A stretch of DNA of 59,363 bases, taken from NCBI GenBank assembly GCA_051000395.1, contig JBPCOI010000020.1, forward strand, positions 1 through 59,363. Direction: 5' to 3'. Position numbers and translations under genes: made by a program. The notes under the pieces are model-generated. The model worked only from the letters and a program-made list of their open reading frames with translations. It did not search any database and was not told the DNA's origin. Of the stretch, positions 1 through 8,236 are shown in pieces. How positions within the stretch are numbered: the stretch's first letter is position 1; each line of letters starts with the position of its first letter. This DNA comes from JBPCOI01 sp051000395. GTDB lineage: Bacteria > Actinomycetota > Actinomycetes > Mycobacteriales > Jatrophihabitantaceae.

Positions 1-84
1 GGCCCCGGCAGTAGTCGTGGGCCGGGCTTCGCGGCGCAGAAGTGTGCCCCGCACCCCCGGCCTGTACCCGGCGGATACCGGTCC

Positions 85-101
85 GTTACTGTTCCGTGAC
101 C
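85..101 (+). promoter_or_regulatory. candidate MtrA-type box upstream of the RpfB-like gene
   Basis: Two related hexamers, GTTACT and GTGACC, are separated by 5 bases, 43 bases before the chosen start of the wall-protein gene. A pair of GTCAC/GTTAC-like hexamers with a 5-base spacer is the layout described for the actinobacterial response regulator MtrA, which is known to act on rpf and other wall genes. The match is by eye only; no regulator gene lies in the window. Confidence 0.35.
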
Positions 102-143
102 CACCAGGTCGACATCCGGGACCGACCACAAGGAGATCCCCTT

Positions 144-1367
144 TTGCTTCGCAGCGTGAAGTACGGCCTCTACGGTGCCGTGCTCGCCGGCCTCGTCGGT
201 GGCACAGTCGCATGGACTTCGGTCGACAAGACGGTCACCCTCGTCGTCGACGGCCAGGCCAGCAGCATCCACACCACCGCCAGCGACGTCGGAGCGGTCC
301 TGACGGGTGCGGGCTACCACGACGGCGCCCACGACCTGCTCGCGCCGAGCGCGCAGCACGCGGTGCACGACGGCAGCCGGATCGTCTACCAGCGTGGACG
401 CCTGCTGTCTCTCGACGTCAACGGGGTCCGCAAGCAGGTCTGGACGACCGCGCCCACCGTGGCCGCCGCGCTGGCACAGCTCGGGTACTCGACCGCCGAC
501 TTCACCTCGGTGTCGCGCTCGGCGCGCCTGCCACTCGGAGTCACCGACATCGCGGTGCGCACGCCGAAGCTCGTCACCGTCGTCCACGACGGGAAGAGCG
601 AGCAGGTGAGCACCACTGACGCGACCGTGGGCCAGCTGTTGAGTGACCTCGGCATCGTCGTCGGCAAGGACGACCGGCTCAGCCCTGCCGCCACGACGCC
701 GTTGAGCGAGAACGCGAAGATCACGGTGACGCGGGTCAGGAAGGGCACCGTGACGGCGAGTGCGGTGTTGCCGTTCCCGACGAGAACGGCGTCCGATCCG
801 AACCTCGACTCCGGCCAGACCGTGATCGTCACGCCCGGCGCGGACGGCCTGGCGCGCATCACCTACGCGGTCGTCTACGTCGACGGCAAGATGATCGGCA
901 AGACGAAGATCAAGACTGTGGTCGTGCGCGATCCGGTGACGCAGGTCAAGCACATCGGCACGCGCACGCCCCCGCCGCCGGCGTCCCCGCCCGCCTCGTC
1001 GGGCGCACCGTCCGCCGGCTCCGGCTCCGGTTCCGGTTCCGGGGGCAGCGGGCCGCCGGTGGCGCCCGGGTCGGCCCAGGCCATCGCGCGGCAGCTGCTC
1101 GCGGCGCGCGGCTGGGGCAACGACCAGTTCAACTGCCTCGTCTCGATGTGGGACCGCGAGAGCGGCTGGAACGTGCATGCTGCCAACCCGAGCGGCGCGT
1201 ACGGCATCCCGCAGGCGCTGCCCGGCTCGAAGATGTCCTCGGCCGGCCCGGACTGGCAGAACAACGCGGAGACACAGATCAAGTGGGGGCTGGGCTACAT
1301 CTCGAGTCGCTACGGCACGCCGTGCGGCGCGTGGGCGACCTGGCAGGCCAACGGCGGCTGGTACTGA
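144..1367 (+). CDS. RpfB-like cell-wall protein: DUF348 x3, G5, lysozyme/SLT-like domain
   Basis: Predicted secreted or membrane-anchored peptidoglycan-active protein of about 407 residues. A hydrophobic segment lies near residues 5-25, followed by three DUF348 modules (about 27-85, 87-140, 142-198), a G5 domain (about 200-275), a Pro/Ser/Gly linker (about 278-312) and a C-terminal lysozyme-like fold. The likely catalytic Glu is E339 in WDRESGWN, and two Cys flank the domain. DUF348-G5 is the RpfB architecture, but the C-terminal domain reads more like an SLT/lysozyme transglycosylase (SGAYGIPQ motif) than a classical Rpf domain, so no symbol is given. The TTG at 144 is preferred because AAGGAG at 130-135 lies 8 bases upstream; the in-frame ATG at 42 would add 34 residues ahead of the export signal. 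It is followed 25 bases later by rsmA, the usual actinobacterial order. Confidence 0.85.
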   Translation: MLRSVKYGLYGAVLAGLVGGTVAWTSVDKTVTLVVDGQASSIHTTASDVGAVLTGAGYHDGAHDLLAPSAQHAVHDGSRIVYQRGRLLSLDVNGVRKQVWTTAPTVAAALAQLGYSTADFTSVSRSARLPLGVTDIAVRTPKLVTVVHDGKSEQVSTTDATVGQLLSDLGIVVGKDDRLSPAATTPLSENAKITVTRVRKGTVTASAVLPFPTRTASDPNLDSGQTVIVTPGADGLARITYAVVYVDGKMIGKTKIKTVVVRDPVTQVKHIGTRTPPPPASPPASSGAPSAGSGSGSGSGGSGPPVAPGSAQAIARQLLAARGWGNDQFNCLVSMWDRESGWNVHAANPSGAYGIPQALPGSKMSSAGPDWQNNAETQIKWGLGYISSRYGTPCGAWATWQANGGWY

Positions 1368-1392
1368 GCCGGTCCCGGCCAGCCCCGGCGCC

Positions 1393-2238
1393 TTGAGCTC
1401 GGCGCTGCTTGGTCCGGCGGAGATCCGCTCGCTGGCCGCCGCGCTGGGCGTGCGTCCCGTCAAGGCGCTCGGGCAGAACTTCCTGCACGACGCCAACACC
1501 ATCCGGCGCATCGTGCGCATCGCGGCACTGACGTCGCAGGACGTGGTGCTGGAGGTCGGCCCGGGCCTGGGATCGCTGACGCTCGGACTGCTCGACGCCG
1601 GTCATGCCGTGACGGCGGTGGAGATCGATCCCGTGCTGGCCGATGCGCTGGCGGCGACCGTGGCCGCGCGGGTCCCCGACGCGCGGTTGAGCGTGGTGCA
1701 TGGCGACGCGTTACGCCTCACGGCGCTGCCGGCGGTCCCGACCGCCCTGGTGGCCAACCTGCCATACAACGTGGCCGTCCCGGTCGTCCTGCACCTGCTG
1801 GCGACGTTCGGCTCGCTGCGCACCGGACTTGTCCTGGTGCAGGCCGAGGTGGCCGAGCGGCTCGCGGCGCCGCCCGGCTCGAAGGTGTACGGCGTGCCCA
1901 GCGCGAAGGTTGCCTGGTACGCGCGGGCCACCCGCGCCGGCGCCGTGTCGCGCGCGGTGTTCTGGCCGGTGCCCAACGTGGACTCGGGACTGGTGCGCCT
2001 TCAGCGCCGTGACCCGCCGCGCACGCACGCGAGCCGCGAGCAGGTCTTCGCTGTGATCGACGCGGCGTTCGCGCAGCGTCGCAAGATGCTGCGCTCTGCG
2101 CTGGCCGGCTGGGCCGGCTCGCCGGCCGATGCGACGTGCGCGTTGCTCGCCGCCGGCGTGTCACCGTGCGCGCGCGGAGAAACCCTGGACATATCGGCCT
2201 TCGCGCGTATCGCCGAGCAGCACCCAGCGCCGTCCTAG
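1393..2238 (+). CDS. rsmA: 16S rRNA (adenine1518/1519-N6)-dimethyltransferase RsmA/KsgA
   Basis: Transfers four methyl groups from S-adenosylmethionine to two adjacent adenines in helix 45 of 16S rRNA during small-subunit maturation. The N-terminal KALGQNFLHD signature, SAM-binding motif I (EVGPGLGS, from E54) and catalytic motif IV (NLPYN, from N122) are all visible, and 281 residues is a normal family length. The in-frame ORF extends upstream into the preceding gene; TTG at 1393 is chosen because it lies just before the conserved N-terminal region and after the upstream stop. It is probably cotranscribed with the RpfB-like gene. It meets the opposite-strand prs gene with a 22-base gap holding GCCGGC repeats that could pair as a short hairpin. 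Confidence 0.95.
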   Translation: MSSALLGPAEIRSLAAALGVRPVKALGQNFLHDANTIRRIVRIAALTSQDVVLEVGPGLGSLTLGLLDAGHAVTAVEIDPVLADALAATVAARVPDARLSVVHGDALRLTALPAVPTALVANLPYNVAVPVVLHLLATFGSLRTGLVLVQAEVAERLAAPPGSKVYGVPSAKVAWYARATRAGAVSRAVFWPVPNVDSGLVRLQRRDPPRTHASREQVFAVIDAAFAQRRKMLRSALAGWAGSPADATCALLAAGVSPCARGETLDISAFARIAEQHPAPS

Positions 2239-2260
2239 CGGCGCGCGTGGTGCGGCCGGC

Positions 2261-3241
2261 TCAGCTTCGGCCGGCGAACAGGCTGGTGACCGAGCCGTCC
2301 TCGAACACGGCCTTGATCGCCTGCGCGAGCAGCGGGGCGATGGACAGCACGGTCAGCTTGTCGAAGTTCTGCTCGGGGCGGATCGGCAGCGTGTTGGTGA
2401 CGATCACCTCACGCACCCGGCTGTTCTTGAGACTGTCCGTGGCCGGCGGGGAGAAGATGCCGTGCGTCGCCGCGACGACCACGTCGGTCGCACCGCTGGC
2501 GTACAGCAGGTCCGCCGCCTTCGTGATGGAGCCGCCGGTGTCGATCATGTCGTCGATGAGCAGGCAACAGCGGCCCTCGACGTCACCCACCACCCGGTTG
2601 GCGACGACGTCGTTGGCCGCGTCGAGGTTGCGGGTCTTGTGCACGAAGGCGATGTCGAGGCCCCCGAGTTCGTCGGCCCACTGCTCGGCGGTGCGCACGC
2701 GCCCGGTGTCCGGAGAGACGACGACGAGATCCTCCGAGCCGTACCTGCCCCGCACGTGCTCGGCCAGCAGCGGCAGCGCGAACAGGTGGTCGACCGGTCC
2801 GTCGAAGAAGCCCTGGATCTGGGCGGTGTGCAGGTCGACGGCCATCAGCCGGTCGGCGCCGGCGGTCTTGAACAGGTCGGCGATCAGGCGCGCGGAGATC
2901 GGCTCGCGCCCGCGGTGTTTCTTGTCCTGCCGGGCGTACGGATAGAACGGCGCGACCACGGTGATCCGCTTTGCCGACGCGCGCTTGAGCGAGTCGACGA
3001 GGATCAGGCTCTCCATCACCCACTGGTTGATCGGGGTGGTGTAGGACTGGATGACGAAGGCGTCCGAGCCGCGCACCGACTCGTTGGACTTGATGAACGT
3101 CTCGCCGTTCGCGAAATCCCGGGCAGTGGTGTCGGTGACGGTGACGCCGATGTGCGCGGCGATCTCGTCGGCGAGTTCGGGATACGCGCGGCCGGAGAGC
3201 AGCATCAGGCTCTTACGTCCGGCCACCGAGATGACGCTCAT
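2261..3241 (-). CDS. prs: ribose-phosphate pyrophosphokinase (PRPP synthetase)
   Basis: Makes 5-phosphoribosyl-1-pyrophosphate from ribose 5-phosphate and ATP, feeding nucleotide, histidine, tryptophan and, in actinobacteria, arabinan precursor synthesis. The 326-residue protein has the class-I family features: an N-terminal SGRAYPELA region, the DLHTAQIQGFFDG segment, the flexible KKHRGREPIS loop and the PRPP-binding LLIDDMIDTGG signature near residues 226-236. Its ATG overlaps the glmU stop by 4 bases (3238-3241), so the two are translationally coupled. This glmU-prs pairing is standard in actinobacteria and links wall precursor and PRPP supply. Confidence 0.97.
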   Translation of the reverse strand: MSVISVAGRKSLMLLSGRAYPELADEIAAHIGVTVTDTTARDFANGETFIKSNESVRGSDAFVIQSYTTPINQWVMESLILVDSLKRASAKRITVVAPFYPYARQDKKHRGREPISARLIADLFKTAGADRLMAVDLHTAQIQGFFDGPVDHLFALPLLAEHVRGRYGSEDLVVVSPDTGRVRTAEQWADELGGLDIAFVHKTRNLDAANDVVANRVVGDVEGRCCLLIDDMIDTGGSITKAADLLYASGATDVVVAATHGIFSPPATDSLKNSRVREVIVTNTLPIRPEQNFDKLTVLSIAPLLAQAIKAVFEDGSVTSLFAGRS

Positions 3242-4686
3242 GATTCGTCCTTGTCGGGATCGGACTGTTCGGCCGCGCGCGCCGCGGCATCGGCCGCGGG
3301 CGTGCCGGGCCGGCGACGCGCGACCCAGCTTGCCACGTTGCGCTGTGCCGCCCGTGCCAGCCCCAGCGCACCGGGCGGCACGTCCTCGGTGATCACCGAT
3401 CCGGCCGCGGTGTAGGCACCGTCGCCGATGCGCACCGGAGCGACGAGCATGGTGTCCGAACCGATGCGGACGTGGTCACCGACCACGCTGCGGTGCTTTG
3501 CCACGCCGTCGTAGTTGACGAACACCGTGGACGCGCCGACGTTGCTGTGCTGCCCGATCGTCGCGTCCCCGACGTAGGACAGGTGCGGCACCTTCGAGCC
3601 CGTCCCGACCTCGCTGTTCTTCAGCTCCACGTACGTGCCGACGTGTACCGCGTCGGCCAGGACCGTTCCGGGCCGCAGGAAGGCGAACGGGCCGACCGTC
3701 ACGTCCGCGCCGATGCGGGTCGCGTGCCCGACGGTGCGCTCGATGCGGGTGCCGGCCCCGACCGTGGTGTCGGTGAGGCTGACCTGCGGCCCGACGACCG
3801 CGCCCGCCGCGACGTGCGTTGCCCCGTGCAGGTCGACGGACGCGAGCAGCGTGACGTCCGTCTCCAGCGTGACCGTGGCGTCCAGCCAGGTGCTCGCTGG
3901 GTCGAACACCGTGACGCCCGCGCGCATGTGCGCCTCGAGCAGGCGGCCGTTGTAGACGCGATGCGCTGCTGCCAGCTGGACCCGGTCGTTGACGCCGGCC
4001 GTCTCGCTCGCGGGAGCGCTCACCACGCCGACCGGGCGTCCCGCGCGGGTGAAGGCCGCGATGACGTCGGGCAGGTACTCCTCGCCCTGCGCATTGGCAC
4101 TCGACAGCCGGCCGACGGCGTCCCGCAGCAACGCGTCGTCGAACGCGTAGACACCCGAAGCGACCTCGGCGACGGCCAGTTCGGCGGCGTTCGCGTCCTT
4201 GTCCTCCACGACCCGATCGACGCGCGCCCCGTCGCTGCGGATGACGCGTCCGTATCCGCTTGGGTCGTCGAGGACGCTGGACAGCAGCGTTGCCGCGGCG
4301 CCCGACTCGACGTGAGCGGCGACGAGGCTCGCCAGCGTCCGCGCGGTGAGCAGCGGTGCGTCGCCGGGCAGCACGACGACGATGCCGGCACCGGCCGGGA
4401 CGGCAGCGAGCGCGAGGCGCACCGCGTGACCGGTGCCGCGTTGGTCGGCCTGCACGACCGGGACCGCGCCGGGGGCGATCTCGGCGAGGTGGGCGCGGAC
4501 CTGATCGCGGCGGTGGCCGATCACGACGGCGGTGTGCGCCGCGGCGAGCGGCTGGGCCGCCGCGAGCGCGTGTCCGAGCAACGAGCGTCCGGCGAAGCCG
4601 TGCAGCACCTTGGGCAGCGCGCGCGAGTTCATCCGGGTGCCCGCACCGGCAGCGAGGACGATGACGGTGAGCGACGGGTCGGTCAC
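3238..4686 (-). CDS. glmU: bifunctional N-acetylglucosamine-1-phosphate uridyltransferase / glucosamine-1-phosphate acetyltransferase GlmU
   Basis: Carries out the last two steps to UDP-N-acetylglucosamine, the precursor for peptidoglycan and other surface polymers. The N-terminal nucleotidyltransferase begins with LAAGAGTRM and a PKVLH segment. The C-terminal half is a left-handed beta-helix with hexapeptide repeats and the acetyltransferase KNSEVG and PHLSYVGDA segments. At 482 residues it is the expected size. It ends in a charged Ala-rich tail typical of actinobacterial GlmU. It overlaps prs by 4 bases and lies 39 bases downstream of tRNA-Gln on the same strand, so read-through from the tRNA promoter is possible. 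Confidence 0.97.
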   Translation of the reverse strand: MTDPSLTVIVLAAGAGTRMNSRALPKVLHGFAGRSLLGHALAAAQPLAAAHTAVVIGHRRDQVRAHLAEIAPGAVPVVQADQRGTGHAVRLALAAVPAGAGIVVVLPGDAPLLTARTLASLVAAHVESGAAATLLSSVLDDPSGYGRVIRSDGARVDRVVEDKDANAAELAVAEVASGVYAFDDALLRDAVGRLSSANAQGEEYLPDVIAAFTRAGRPVGVVSAPASETAGVNDRVQLAAAHRVYNGRLLEAHMRAGVTVFDPASTWLDATVTLETDVTLLASVDLHGATHVAAGAVVGPQVSLTDTTVGAGTRIERTVGHATRIGADVTVGPFAFLRPGTVLADAVHVGTYVELKNSEVGTGSKVPHLSYVGDATIGQHSNVGASTVFVNYDGVAKHRSVVGDHVRIGSDTMLVAPVRIGDGAYTAAGSVITEDVPPGALGLARAAQRNVASWVARRRPGTPAADAAARAAEQSDPDKDES

Positions 4687-4725
4687 GGCGGGCGGACACC
4701 CTTCCTGGCGCGGTGGCGACGGCGG

Positions 4726-4801
4726 TGGCTGGGGGACTCGGACTCGAACCGAGACTGCACGGCTCCAAAGGCCGGCGGGCTGCCGATTACCCCATCCCCC
4801 A
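4726..4801 (-). tRNA. tRNA-Gln (anticodon UUG), CCA encoded
   Basis: On the minus strand the molecule starts TGGGGGA and ends TCCCCCA-G-CCA, giving a perfect 7-bp acceptor stem with an encoded CCA at 4726-4728. The anticodon loop is CTTTGGA, so the anticodon is TTG (glutamine). The T loop TTCGAGT is canonical. One outer anticodon-stem pair is a mismatch. tRNA-Gln next to glmU is a conserved actinobacterial arrangement. Confidence 0.96.
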
Positions 4802-4813
4802 TGGACGCAGGTC

Positions 4814-4841
4814 AGCGTACCGGCGTGCTGCCCCGGTCCAG
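4814..4841 (-). promoter_or_regulatory. candidate promoter of tRNA-Gln
   Basis: Read on the minus strand, CTGGAC (4836-4841) and TACGCT (4814-4819) are separated by 16 bases and sit 13 bases before the tRNA 5' end. They resemble a sigma70-type -35/-10 pair of the TANNNT class. Visual call only. Confidence 0.3.
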
Positions 4842-4847
4842 GAGCGC

Positions 4848-4884
4848 TTGGCGGCTACGCAACCGTAAGTTACGCTGACGTAAC
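4848..4884 (+). promoter_or_regulatory. candidate promoter with overlapping palindromic operator for the desaturase
   Basis: TTGGCG (4848-4853), a 17-base spacer and TACGCT (4871-4876) fit a vegetative promoter. A perfect 6+6 palindrome, GTTACG-CTGA-CGTAAC (4869-4884), covers the -10 element. A dyad over the -10 box is the classic position for a TetR-type repressor, and acyl-CoA desaturases are commonly controlled this way in actinobacteria. The regulator is not identified; the only TetR gene in the window is about 10 kb away beside kynA. Confidence 0.5.
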
Positions 4885-4976
4885 CAGGGGGTGCGGATCT
4901 GCCCGCCCCTCTCGACACGAATACCGTCCAGGACGGGCTTTCCCGTTCGATGCGCACGAGGAAGACGCCCCTACAC

Positions 4977-5912
4977 ATGACCCTTCTCGACGATCGTCCC
5001 GCGGCCTCGGCCCCCAAGCCGGTGTTCGAGGGCAGCAAGAAACGCGGCGAGCAGGTCGCGCTGTACCTCGTCGTCGCCCTGCCTTTCCTCGCGTTCCTCG
5101 CAGCCGTACCGGTCGCGTGGGGCTGGGGTCTGGGCTGGACGGATCTCGCGCTGATGATCGCGTTCTACATCGTGTCCGGGCTCGGCATCACCGTCGGCTA
5201 CCACCGGCTGTTCACCCACGGCGCCTTCAAGGCCAACCGGCCGCTGCGCATCGGGCTGGCGGTCGCCGGCTCGCTGGCCATCGAGGGACCCGTGATCCGC
5301 TGGGTCGCCGACCACCGCCGTCACCACGCCTACAGCGACCGCGAGGGCGATCCGCACTCGCCGTGGCGCTACGGCGAGACCTTGCCGGCGCTGCTGAAGG
5401 GCCTGGCCTACGCGCACATCGGCTGGATGTTCGACGAGCTGCACACCAACCGGGAGAAGTACACGCCGGACCTGATGGGCGACCGCGACATCCGCCTCAT
5501 CGACCGGCTGTTCCCGCTGTGGTTCGCGGCCTCCCTGCTCGCGCCGGCGCTGCTCGGCGGCCTGATCACGATGTCCTGGGCCGGTGCGCTCTCGGCGTTC
5601 TTCTGGGCGTCGCTGGTACGCGTCTTCGTGCTGCACCACGTCACCTGGTCGATCAACTCGATCTGCCACACGATCGGCGAGCGTCCGTTCGCGGCGCGCG
5701 ACAAGAGCGCGAACTTCTGGCCGCTGGCGATCCTGAGCTTCGGCGAGAGCTGGCACAACATGCACCACGCCGACCCGACCGCCGCGCGTCACGGCGTGCT
5801 CCGCGGGCAGATCGACGAGTCGGCGCGGGTGATCTGGCTGTTCGAGAAGCTGGGCTGGGCGAGCGACGTGCGCTGGACGAAGCCCGAGCGGGTGCAGAAG
5901 CTGCGGGCCTGA
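4977..5912 (+). CDS. acyl-CoA desaturase (delta-9 / stearoyl-CoA desaturase type, membrane di-iron)
   Basis: Introduces a cis double bond in fatty acyl-CoA using O2 and reducing equivalents at the membrane, controlling lipid fluidity. All three histidine boxes are present: HRLFTH, HRRHH and HNMHH, with hydrophobic pairs between them as in the membrane fatty-acid desaturase family. ATG 4977 gives 311 residues. ATG 4950 would add nine residues and cannot be excluded, since neither start has a strong ribosome-binding site (a GAGGA lies about 14 bases before 4977). The gene has its own promoter/operator and is followed by a GC-rich 93-base gap holding two partial copies of a GCGGCTGCGCCG motif. 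Confidence 0.9.
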   Translation: MTLLDDRPAASAPKPVFEGSKKRGEQVALYLVVALPFLAFLAAVPVAWGWGLGWTDLALMIAFYIVSGLGITVGYHRLFTHGAFKANRPLRIGLAVAGSLAIEGPVIRWVADHRRHHAYSDREGDPHSPWRYGETLPALLKGLAYAHIGWMFDELHTNREKYTPDLMGDRDIRLIDRLFPLWFAASLLAPALLGGLITMSWAGALSAFFWASLVRVFVLHHVTWSINSICHTIGERPFAARDKSANFWPLAILSFGESWHNMHHADPTAARHGVLRGQIDESARVIWLFEKLGWASDVRWTKPERVQKLRA

Positions 5913-6005
5913 GCGGCGCGGCTGCGCCGGGAGCCTGAGGGCTGCGGCTGCGCCGCCGTCCCGCGACATTTGCCGGGGGGTGGCCCGACGCGAGAGGCTG
6001 GGTCC

Positions 6006-7466
6006 ATGCCGATCGTGCGGAATTTCGTCGACGGCTCGTTCGTCGAGCCAGCTGACGGCGCCTGCTGGGACAAGATCAACCCGGTGGACGGCAGCGTCGG
6101 CGCGCAGGTGCACGAGGCCGATGCCGCGCTCGTCGGGCAGGCAGTGCTCGCCGCCAGGCGCGCACTCGACGGTGCGTGGGGCCGCAGCACGGTCACGCAG
6201 CGCACCACGCTGCTGCGCCGGGTCGCCGACCGCATCGAGGACCGCTTCGAGGACTTCGTCGCCGCGGAGTCGGCCGACACCGGCAAGCCGCTGGCCCAGG
6301 CCCGCGAGCTGGATGTGGCGCGGGCGGTGGCGAACTTCCGCTCCTTCGCCGACACCGTCGCAGCCGCAGGCCAGGCGTCGTTCCTGACCGACCTCGCGGG
6401 CGGCCGGCAGGCGCTGAACTACGCGGTGCGCAAACCGCTCGGTGTCGTCGCAGTGATCGTGCCCTGGAACCTGCCGCTGCTACTGCTGACCTGGAAGGTG
6501 GCGCCCGCGCTGGCCTGCGGTAATGCGGTGGTGGTCAAGCCGTCGGAGCAGACGCCGTCCACGGCGACGCTGCTTGCCGAAGTGCTGGCGGAGGCCGGTC
6601 TGCCCGACGGCGCCTACAACGTGGTGCACGGTTTCGGCCCGGAGTCGGCCGGGCAGTTCCTCGTCGAACATCCCGGCATCGACGGCGTGACCTTCACCGG
6701 CTCCTCGGCCACGGGAGCCGGCATCATGCGCGCGGTCGCGCCGCGGGTGCGCCCGGTTTCCTTCGAGCTCGGCGGCAAGAACGCGGCGATCGTGTTCGCC
6801 GACGCCGACATCGAGGACACTCTCGCCGGCCTGACCCGCTCGGTATTCGCCAACACCGGGCAGGTGTGCCTGTGCACCGAGCGGCTCTACGTGCAACGCC
6901 CGGTGTTCGACGACATCGCTGCCGGCCTGGTCGAGCGGGCCCGGCAACTGCGGCTCGGGGCGCCCGGCGACGCGGCCACCACGACCGGCCCGCTGATCTC
7001 AGCGGAGCACCGCGACAAGGTGCTCGGCTACTACCGCCTGGCCGAGAAGTGCGGGGCGAAGACGCTGATCGGCGGCGGCATCCCGTCCCTCGGCGACGCG
7101 CTGGACGGCGGCTCGTGGATAGAGCCCACCATGTGGACCGGGATGGGCAACGCGGAGCGACCGCTGCGCGAGGAGATCTTCGGACCCTGCGCGGCGCTTG
7201 TCGCCTTCGACACCGACGACGAGGCAATCGCGCTGGCCAACGACACCGACTACGGCCTGGCGTCCTCGGTCTGGACCACCAATCTGTCCCGCGGGCACCG
7301 GGTCGCGCAGCAGATGCGGGTCGGCATGTCGTGGGTGAACACCTGGTTCCTGCGCGACCTGCGCTCACCGTTCGGCGGCGTCGGGCTGTCGGGCATCGGG
7401 CGTGAGGGCGGCGCGCACTCGCTGGACTTCTACACCGAGCCGACGAACGTGTGCGTGCAGCTGTGA
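6006..7466 (+). CDS. 2-aminomuconate (2-hydroxymuconate-type) 6-semialdehyde dehydrogenase
   Basis: NAD-dependent aldehyde dehydrogenase of 486 residues, catalytic Cys C288 in GQVCLCTERLY and general base E254 in FELGGKN. The LCTERLY context and the clean 486-residue length are typical of the hydroxymuconic/aminomuconic semialdehyde dehydrogenase subgroup. The role is inferred mainly from context: the next six genes are the 3-hydroxyanthranilate degradation set, in which this enzyme oxidises 2-aminomuconate 6-semialdehyde to 2-aminomuconate (NbaE/AmnC in Pseudomonas). ATG 6006 is chosen over the in-frame start at 5970 because it begins at the conserved MPIVRNFVDG. It overlaps the next gene by GTGA. 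The 93 bases upstream show no obvious promoter boxes. Confidence 0.85.
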   Translation: MPIVRNFVDGSFVEPADGACWDKINPVDGSVGAQVHEADAALVGQAVLAARRALDGAWGRSTVTQRTTLLRRVADRIEDRFEDFVAAESADTGKPLAQARELDVARAVANFRSFADTVAAAGQASFLTDLAGGRQALNYAVRKPLGVVAVIVPWNLPLLLLTWKVAPALACGNAVVVKPSEQTPSTATLLAEVLAEAGLPDGAYNVVHGFGPESAGQFLVEHPGIDGVTFTGSSATGAGIMRAVAPRVRPVSFELGGKNAAIVFADADIEDTLAGLTRSVFANTGQVCLCTERLYVQRPVFDDIAAGLVERARQLRLGAPGDAATTTGPLISAEHRDKVLGYYRLAEKCGAKTLIGGGIPSLGDALDGGSWIEPTMWTGMGNAERPLREEIFGPCAALVAFDTDDEAIALANDTDYGLASSVWTTNLSRGHRVAQQMRVGMSWVNTWFLRDLRSPFGGVGLSGIGREGGAHSLDFYTEPTNVCVQL

Positions 7467-8236
7467 CGGTTCCCGTCGCGGCCACGGCGGCGGACGCGCT
7501 GGACGCCGCGCAGCGGCAGGCCGTCGCCACGAAACAGCTGCCGGGCGGGCTCACCGTCGCCGAGGCGTATGAGATCCAGCACGCCGTCCTGGCGCGACGG
7601 ACCGGGCGGGGGGAGCGGGTCGTCGGAACGAAGCTGGGTTTCACCAGCGAGGCGAAGATGGCGCAGATGGGCGTCTCGGAGATCATCGTCGGCCAGCTGA
7701 CCGACGCGATGCAGGTGCCCGACGGTGCCGAGGTCGACCTGACCCGGTTCATCCACCCGCGCATCGAGCCGGAGGTGGCGTTCCGGCTCTCGCGTGCCCT
7801 GGAGCTCGACGACCCGGACGCCGACATCGCCACGTGCGTCGACGCCGTCGCGCCGGCGCTGGAGATCATCGACTCGCGATACCGCGACTTCCGCTTCAGC
7901 CTGCCCGACGTCGTCGCCGACAACACCTCCGCGGCCGCGTTCGTCATCGGGCCGTGGCTGGACCTGCTGAGTGGGACCGCCGCGCTGCCGGAGCTCGCGG
8001 TCGAGCTGGTGGTCGCGGGCGTCACCGTGGAACGGGGCAGCACGTCCGACATCCTCGGCCACCCGGTCCGAGCGCTGCGAGCACTCGTCCCGATGGCACG
8101 CAAGTACGGATTCGCCTTACCGGCAGGGCAGATCGTGCTCGCGGGCGCAGCCACGGCAGCGGTGCCGTTCGCCGCCGCCGTCGTCGAGGCGCGCGTCGCC
8201 ACGCTCGGCTCCGTCAGCGTCCGAGGCGTCCTGTGA
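7463..8236 (+). CDS. 4-oxalocrotonate decarboxylase / 2-keto-4-pentenoate hydratase family
   Basis: 257-residue member of the fumarylacetoacetate-hydrolase-like DmpE/DmpH family. The segments GTKLGFTSEAK, HPRIEPEVAF and DSRYRDFRFS are family hallmarks, including the metal-binding ExE. In the 2-aminomuconate route the deaminase product 4-oxalocrotonate is decarboxylated to 2-oxopent-4-enoate (NbaG), which a paralogous hydratase (NbaH) then hydrates. Only one family member is present here, so the decarboxylase role is favoured but not proven. GTG 7463 is preferred over GTG 7451 because it gives the 4-base GTGA overlap seen elsewhere in the operon. Confidence 0.82.
   Translation: MTVPVAATAADALDAAQRQAVATKQLPGGLTVAEAYEIQHAVLARRTGRGERVVGTKLGFTSEAKMAQMGVSEIIVGQLTDAMQVPDGAEVDLTRFIHPRIEPEVAFRLSRALELDDPDADIATCVDAVAPALEIIDSRYRDFRFSLPDVVADNTSAAAFVIGPWLDLLSGTAALPELAVELVVAGVTVERGSTSDILGHPVRALRALVPMARKYGFALPAGQIVLAGAATAAVPFAAAVVEARVATLGSVSVRGVL

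Noticed and set aside
2129..3415. Long plus-strand open frame opposite prs
   Set aside because: It is antisense to a fully conserved prs gene and part of glmU, and encodes only Arg/Asp/Val-rich low-complexity sequence.
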